DNA of 64,000 bases. Origin: Stictocephala bisonia. Its lineage: Eukaryota; Arthropoda; Insecta; Hemiptera; Membracidae. The stretch covers positions 2,556,980-2,620,979 of the forward strand of contig JAQJVL010000081.1 in NCBI GenBank assembly GCA_035578905.1. The letters are read 5' to 3'. Both the position numbers and the translations under genes were made by a program. The notes below the pieces were generated by a model. The model was not told the DNA's origin and did not search any database. It saw only the letters and a program-made list of their open reading frames with translations. Of this stretch, positions 58,985-64,000 are shown in pieces (position 1 is the stretch's first letter; each line of letters starts with the position of its first letter).

Positions 58985-59950
58985 ATGGAGAGTGCAGAAA
59001 GAAGAAGATTACTTAGTATATTGAACGGTGAGGAGAAAGAAGAGAGAAGAGGATAGGCAAGTAATTCTAGGAAGGGATCTATTGCAAAGGCAACTATTTG
59101 CAGGTGAAATGTCTCGGGTAGATGAAGAGAACAGAAATATGGATATTTAAAGATCGGATGATGATGATGAAGAAGAAGACATTGTTCACAAGAGTGAACA
59201 TGACTCAGGCTGTGAAATGTCAACAGAGGATGTCGTTGAACGAGTATAAGAGGAACGTACATTGTTAGAAGCAAGCTAACCAAAACTTTGTGTTAAATTG
59301 CTTTATATGGGAAAAGATCGAACCAGATGGTCATGTGGATATCACAATGTTGAGAAGAAAAGTTAAAAAAACTAAACATTGTTAGAGCTGAAAGATAAGG
59401 AGTCTGCTTGCCTTGTACAAGATCTGTAAATTCCCCATTTGAGACATTGAAACTGCTTTTTCCAGACAAGTTTGTAGAACCAATTGTTGAATTTGCTAAT
59501 ATATGGATAAGAAAACACAAAGCAAATTATACAATAAAACATCAAAGAAATGGACTAAGATGAAACGTGTGCAGTGATTGGACTACTTATCTATCAGGGC
59601 TTCTAAAAACTTCTCACACAAACTTAGATGAACTGTAGGCTGCTGATAGATTTGGAGTGGATAACTGTCGTGTTGCAATGTCTCTTGAATGTTTTTAATT
59701 CCTATTGTGTGCAATGAGATTTGATGACATAGAAGACAGGCACTTGATAAACTTGCGCTTTTAAGTCAACTTTTGAGTTTGTTGGCCGGTGTTAAAAATT
59801 CTATGCACTAGTAAGTGTACATAACTATCGATGAAATGCTAAAATCTTTCCGAGGGCTTTGCTCTTTTAAGCAGTATATCCTTCAAAAGCCAGCCAAATA
59901 TGGGATAAAAATGTTTGCTCTGTTGAGAGCCCAACATATTACACATAAAA
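58985..59950 (+). pseudogene. Decayed piggyBac transposase
   Basis: It starts MESAERRRLLSILNGEEKEE and continues through many stops and frameshifts. Recognisable blocks are YMGKDRTRWS (about 59306), AVIGLLIYQG-like residues (about 59575), ADRFGVDNCRVAMSLE (about 59645), LCAMRFDDIEDR (about 59705) and TIDEMLKSFRGLCSFKQYIL, then KPAKYGIKMFALL (59824-59935). The last is the signature (DEM-SF-GR-S-KQY-KPKP-KWGIK) of the piggyBac DDD core. The Asp of DEM is retained but the gene is dead. It stops before the third catalytic block. A candidate element 5' end with TTAA lies at 58033. Confidence 0.85.
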
Positions 59951-60044
59951 TCAAAACATTTATCCACGGAAAAATCAAACAGTTTTTTTTTTCAAAAAAT
60001 CAAACACACATTTTCACTTTACTGAAATTAATTTCTTTTTCAAT

Positions 60045-60183
60045 TCAAGTTACTAACCAAAACAAATTATGATTTAGGTTCCGTTTTCTGTGTCATTCGA
60101 TAGCCTACTTTCTTCAAGTTATTAACCAAAACAAATTATGATTTAGGTTCCGTTTTCTGTGTTATTCGATAGCCTACTTTCTT
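60045..60183 (+). repeat. 69-bp tandem duplication
   Basis: Two units containing AACCAAAACAAATTATGATT and CATTCGATAGCCTACTTTC lie 69 bp apart, with a C/T difference and small indels at the edges. Confidence 0.85.
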
Positions 60184-60629
60184 GTGATTACAAAGATACC
60201 AAAAATAACTTGTTTTAAAGTAAAAATATATTTTTTATCAGAGTCTACTAATCTACCAAAAATGGCCTGCCAGTTTGGGAAAAATTGCTGCCAGATCGAG
60301 GGTTGAAAAGTGTACATTGCAAAGAATTGGAATAATTTATAATTAACTCTCGATGTCACACAACACCATATACTATACCTAAAATAACATAACAACTTGA
60401 ACAGATATTAATATAAGGCCAAAACTAATCCAATCTACATGTGAAGTTATCTATTTATTTTGAACTTCCTTGACCCATCTTGAGTTTTAAATACAGAAAC
60501 AGAACCCCATTTATTTATTTTTGTTCTGTTGTTTCTTCAATGTATGTATATTTGTAGTAAAATCAAAATACAATGGGATTTATACTTCCACTTTTTCATT
60601 TTTTCAACTAAACGAAATACCTTCTATAC

Positions 60630-60830
60630 ATGTAGACGGGTGGGTGGGTCAATAACACTATACGTGTATAGACGGACGGGTGGGTCAATACCACTACACG
60701 TGTATAGACGGACGGGTGGGTTAATACCACTATACGTGTACAGGCGGGCGGGTGGGTCAATACCACTATACGTGTATAGGCGGACGGGTGGGTCAATACC
60801 ACTGTGTGTGTGTATAGGCGGGCGTGTTGT
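60630..60830 (+). repeat. 36-bp minisatellite, about 5.5 copies
   Basis: The unit is GTATAGACGGACGGGTGGGT then CAATACCACTACACGT. Starts are 36 bp apart (for example GACGG at 60635, 60671, 60707). The period is a multiple of three, so both strands stay open and produce repetitive spurious ORFs (60529-60852). Confidence 0.92.
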
Positions 60831-61001
60831 TAAATTCATATGTTTATCATAGTTAGTTATAAAGATAATAACATATATTTTTACTTGTAGTTATTGTTAT
60901 GGCTCTATGATGTTTATTTAGTTTGAATTCTGTGTTACAACTGGATTTTCCAGTACTAAGTACAACTCCTTTTTTTTAGTGCTATTTTGTTTTGTACATA
61001 C

Positions 61002-61166
61002 CTCGACAGTGATAAGGGAGACCAGTGTGTCGAGGGCACCATGCACTCTGACAATTGAGTTACATGATCGTTCCCCAAGTGAACTGAGCGAGTACAGACA
61101 CTCTAACGTATGGACTAGCAGCATAATGTCGTGAAGACTCAAGAAGGAACTTATCCTCTCGTATAC
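61002..61166 (-). CDS. Bap170: Bap170/ARID2 exon 1 of 7 in window (helical-repeat segment)
   Basis: A 165-bp exon of 55 codons, phase 0 at both ends, with an AG acceptor (ATGTGCAG) on the high side and a GT donor (GAG|GTATGT) on the low side. It encodes VYERISSFLSLHDIMLL, then TLECLYSLSSLGE, and ends DTLVSLITVE. This pattern of helices matches the end of the armadillo-like region of vertebrate ARID2, before its RFX domain, as I recall that protein. ARID2/Bap170 is a nuclear subunit that defines the PBAP (PBAF) chromatin-remodelling complex. The identity is strengthened because the next exon continues the same conserved block in phase. No upstream exon, including the ARID domain, is visible in the remaining 2.8 kb of window. 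Coding potential and splice sites are seen; the gene name rests on remembered homology. Confidence 0.82.
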
Positions 61167-61211
61167 CTGCACATATTTTACATAATACTTATAAAATAAA
61201 TGTTGGCTACT

Positions 61212-61879
61212 ACCTTTAAAATTGGCATCCGGTCTTCATATAATAAGAAAAGTTTCAAAATTAAAATGTAAACCTATTTCAATCAGTTGTTATTATGCTT
61301 TCATATATTCCCATATAAGTTACTCAATAATTCTTTGGGGTTCATCATCTTTGCAAAACTTAAATAGAATCTTCATACTACAGAAAAGATCAATTAGATA
61401 TATAGATAACCTGAATTCACTTGATTCATGCAGGGACTCTTTTGTCAACAATAACATTCTTACAGTACCATCAATTTACATATTGGAATGCATAATGTAT
61501 TGCATATCTAATAATCAGCTTAAAACAGTAAAGAACCATTCACACAATAAAAGGAAAATAAACTTTGCTACAACACATAGATTAAAGATATATGAGTCCA
61601 AACCTTCATACATAGGTAATAAGTTCTACAGTAAATTACCTTCTCAATTGAAGGTAGAAGTTGATAAAAAATGCTTTAAAAATAAACTGAGGAACTGGCT
61701 TGTACAGAAATGCTTTTATAAATTGGAAGATCTACTTGAGCCCGGTCAAAAATAAAATGGTTGTTTTGTTTCTTGGGAGCTATTTTCTATCTTTTTAAAT
61801 GTTAAATTTGTCATGAATTATTCGAATTATATAGTAGTGTAGTCTAGTTTAGATTTAAGATTGATATAACCATATATAT

Positions 61880-61947
<68 letters not shown>

Positions 61948-62015
61948 AATGACAACTTTTATACCCTTTGAGTAGGGTTTTTGTAAAGGCTGATGTAAAT
62001 AAATAAATAAATAAC
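61212..62015 (+). mobile_element. 5'-truncated LINE with intact ORF2 C-terminus
   Basis: The frame 61222-61755 reads SGLHIIRKVSKLKCKPISIS, then IYSHISYSIILWGSSSL, FILQKRSIRYIDNLNSLDSC, SKLPSQLKVEVDKKCFKNKL, ending LLEPGQK. It is homologous to the LINE-A C-terminal region (QKRAIRIINKKPPTEPC) but a different subfamily. The 3' UTR has a (TA)n block (61873-61942) and ends in an AAAT tandem at about 61997-62015. It lacks the AGGACT hairpin of the other copies. Confidence 0.8.
61873..61942 (+). repeat. (TA)n microsatellite
   Basis: A run of TA dinucleotides of about 70 bp with a few AAA interruptions, within the 3' UTR of a truncated LINE. Confidence 0.9.
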
Positions 62016-63659
62016 TGTAATATTCTAATTAACTCATTCACCACTGTGGCAGGCATTGTATAGTGAGATGCACTCGTTGCTTGGATGGGTCACCGATGTG
62101 ATGCTTTGGAGGGACATGTGCATCTTGTCAGACAATCGTCGCCACAGGAAATGTGTTACATTTTGATTTACAAATATTGCATTTAATATTTTAATGTGAT
62201 TATATCCTTTCCTTTTTTGGGGTGAAAAAAGCCAACATGAAAAATAAATCAAAATATTTTTATTTACAATTAACTTCATAGGGAAATATATTGTATAAAG
62301 TATAAAACAAAAATAGGAAGAAAAATTTACAATTAAGACCTTGTATTTTTTTTTCCTTTTTTTATCATGAATATCTATGTTTGGGTTGTACCTGTATATT
62401 GCATGAACTTATATTTGATGGACGATTGTTCTCAACAAATTCGTCAAATAAAATGTTGCCTATTGTCTAAAAAGCAAGTCTTATGTAGTTGTGCCAATCA
62501 TCCATGTAAAGACATTCTTCCTCGAGTACAAAGCCCGGCCGCCAGTGTACCCCTGTCAGTCTGGTCTTAGCCAGTAGTGAGTTGGAATAACTTGCAACAC
62601 ATGTATGATATTAAGAGACGTTGAACATGTGTTCCTGTCAGCAAACAAGACTCCTGGAGATTTGAGACATTTGTTGCAGCTAGCTATCTATGGGTTTTAA
62701 GCTATAGTTATTATACCTATCCTTTAAAAAAATTCATTGTAAAAAGTCAGCTAGTCACTTCAAACCAAATGATAAATGATGGAAGGAAAATGATCAGATA
62801 CGGAATTAGTTACATAGTGATGTAAAATTAAAGTTAACTAGCTGTCCTGTAAAGATACCCTATTGTAAACTCTTCAAACCAATTATTTAAAATTGTTTAG
62901 TAGAAAGTATACAGGCATAACTTTACTTCTATAAAAGTATAATGTACAATTGCTCAACCTAAAAGCAATGCAAGTGTCACAAACATAAAACTAACTTAAT
63001 AATCAGTCTGAATCTGTAGTGGTAACAACTGTAACATTGATGATACTGGCCGTTTCCTGCTGGTTTTCAACATGATATTCAGCTCCATTGGCCTACAGAC
63101 TTTTCAGTCAATTTTTGTAGTTACTGTGGCTAAGTTCAGACAAGAATTTTACCATAAGGCTGCAGAGAGAGTGTTTCTTGTCTCCGTAACAGGGAATGTC
63201 TGAACACACTTTTAACCATGTATGTTCTACGGTTCACAAATGTAGTCTACGATGTTGATTGTGTGTTTGACCTTCAAATGTTAGAAATATTCATAGTGTA
63301 AACAAATGTTACAGCAGTAATAATTATATTTTTGAATAATTAACTATGGATAATGGCTGGACATTAATGCCAAAACATTTTCATAGTATAAAAAAGTTAA
63401 AATTAAAGATAGTCGTATTTTACTGCCGAAGTTAGGGCTCCCCTCTAACACTTAACCAGGGGACCAACAGTTTAACGTGACTTTCAAACCATGAGAGCAG
63501 CAGGGCAAAAACTGTTGGTGGTCATATCGGGAATATAGACTTTCAATAAGCCAGTTCTTATCTCTTAACTGACTGAAAATTGATACAAATGGCTTTCTGA
63601 CACAATATGACCTTTTTCATTCACATATTTTCTGATATCCTTTACTTAAAGTAGTATCT

Positions 63660-64000
63660 CCCAGGGCGAGCCTCAGCTACTGGGCGGGTCGCACGTGGCG
63701 GATAGCGAACGTTCCATCCTGTCTTTGATAGGGTGGACAACTGTGAATAAGGGGCAACCCCAATAAGCAGTCCCGGACCGAGGCCCGCAGGGGCAGCTGA
63801 GGTGTGCAGCTGACGGGAGCAGTGACCCCGCGGACCCTGAACTCAGCACCACACCCAACTCACACAATTACATGACACTGTCTCAGGGGCTAGAAGTAGG
63901 AATGGAGCCGCCAAACCTCGGGTACCATGACCCTAGGGCTCTTGAGGGTACAGTTGTTAAAACCGGGATGGCACACCGGGCTGCCAGATAGTACAGGGGC
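63660..64000 (+). mobile_element. GC-rich block at right edge, possible 5' region of a retrotransposon
   Basis: The GC content jumps here. Phrases such as GCAGTCCCGGACCGAGGCCC, GGAATGGAGCCGCCAAACCT and GGGTACCATGACCCTAGGGC resemble the repetitive 5' leader of some insect non-LTR elements as I remember them. It runs off the window edge and shows no domain. The minus-strand ORF at 63673-63867 is probably spurious. Confidence 0.3.

Larger units (their letters stand above)
57501..61001 (-). other. Bap170 intron between exons 1 and 2
   Basis: About 3.5 kb with a decayed piggyBac transposase (58985-59950), a possible piggyBac 5' end near 58033, a MITE fragment at 58828, a 69-bp tandem duplication and a 36-bp minisatellite. 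Confidence 0.7.
61167..64000 (-). other. Upstream intron of Bap170 (partial)
   Basis: It contains a 5'-truncated LINE (61212-62015), a (TA)n tract, unassigned AT-rich sequence, and a GC-rich block at 63660-64000. No further coding exon was recognised. 62016-63659 holds no recognisable gene; two short ORFs there show no domain. Confidence 0.6.

Noticed and set aside
60630..60830. Regularly spaced repeats considered as a CRISPR array
   Set aside because: Units are contiguous with no unique spacers, no cas genes are present, and the genome is eukaryotic.
60529..60852. 107-residue ORF with repeated VYRRTGGSIP-type peptides
   Set aside because: Produced by the 36-bp minisatellite, whose period is divisible by three; the complementary strand is equally open.
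62029..62150. TTAACTCATTCACC considered as a piggyBac MITE end, with a minus-strand ORF
   Set aside because: No inverted partner or second TTAA could be located in the window.

Overview
This is an AT-rich piece of an animal nuclear genome, almost certainly insect. A hemipteran such as a leafhopper or sharpshooter is my guess from the mix of transposon families; that is inference. There is no bacterial, phage or organellar gene organisation and no CRISPR array. The only host gene I can support is on the minus strand. Seven exons (61166 down to 7100) join with matching splice phases into one protein, which I identify as the insect ortholog of ARID2/BAF200 (Drosophila Bap170), the ARID- and RFX-domain subunit of the PBAP form of SWI/SNF. 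The window holds its late alpha-helical-repeat segment, an RFX-like winged helix split by an intron, and proline-, glutamine- and threonine-rich linkers. The ARID domain should lie upstream (beyond 64000) and the C-terminal zinc fingers downstream (before position 1).

About 1.4 kb of exon is spread over 54 kb, and the introns are filled with transposable elements. From left to right: a low-complexity stretch (1-3430); MITE and hAT ends and a 797-bp inverted-repeat element (3.4-6.5 kb); a full-size but broken LINE (LINE-A, 8.3-14.0 kb) whose ORF1 carries an SGNH-esterase-like domain followed by a macro-like domain; LINE 3' ends at 15.6 and 16.2 kb; long inverted-repeat elements at 22.0, 23.4, 24.7 and 30.7 kb; complete non-coding hAT elements at 27.8 and 33.6 kb with 8-bp target duplications; an apparently intact Tigger/pogo element (35.9-38.3 kb) with an uninterrupted 534-residue transposase; LINE ends at 39 and 42 kb; decayed transposases at 43-45 kb; a 2-kb inverted-repeat structure at 45.2-47.3 kb; a nearly intact LINE (LINE-B, 47.8-52.0 kb) with an internally deleted mariner in its 3' UTR; a decayed LINE at 53 kb; a P-like element with a THAP remnant (54.1-55.8 kb); a piggyBac-type MITE (56.3-57.2 kb); a piggyBac transposase pseudogene (59-60 kb); a LINE 3' end (61.2-62.0 kb); and a GC-rich block at the right edge.

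The main leads for follow-up are: (i) the esterase plus macro-domain architecture of LINE-A ORF1; (ii) a hairpin conserved just upstream of the 3' tail in five LINE copies; (iii) the intact Tigger transposase, which ends in a PCNA-binding-like motif; and (iv) several large inverted repeats inside a transcribed gene, which could form long double-stranded RNA. All calls come from reading the sequence and recalling family features. No database search was run.
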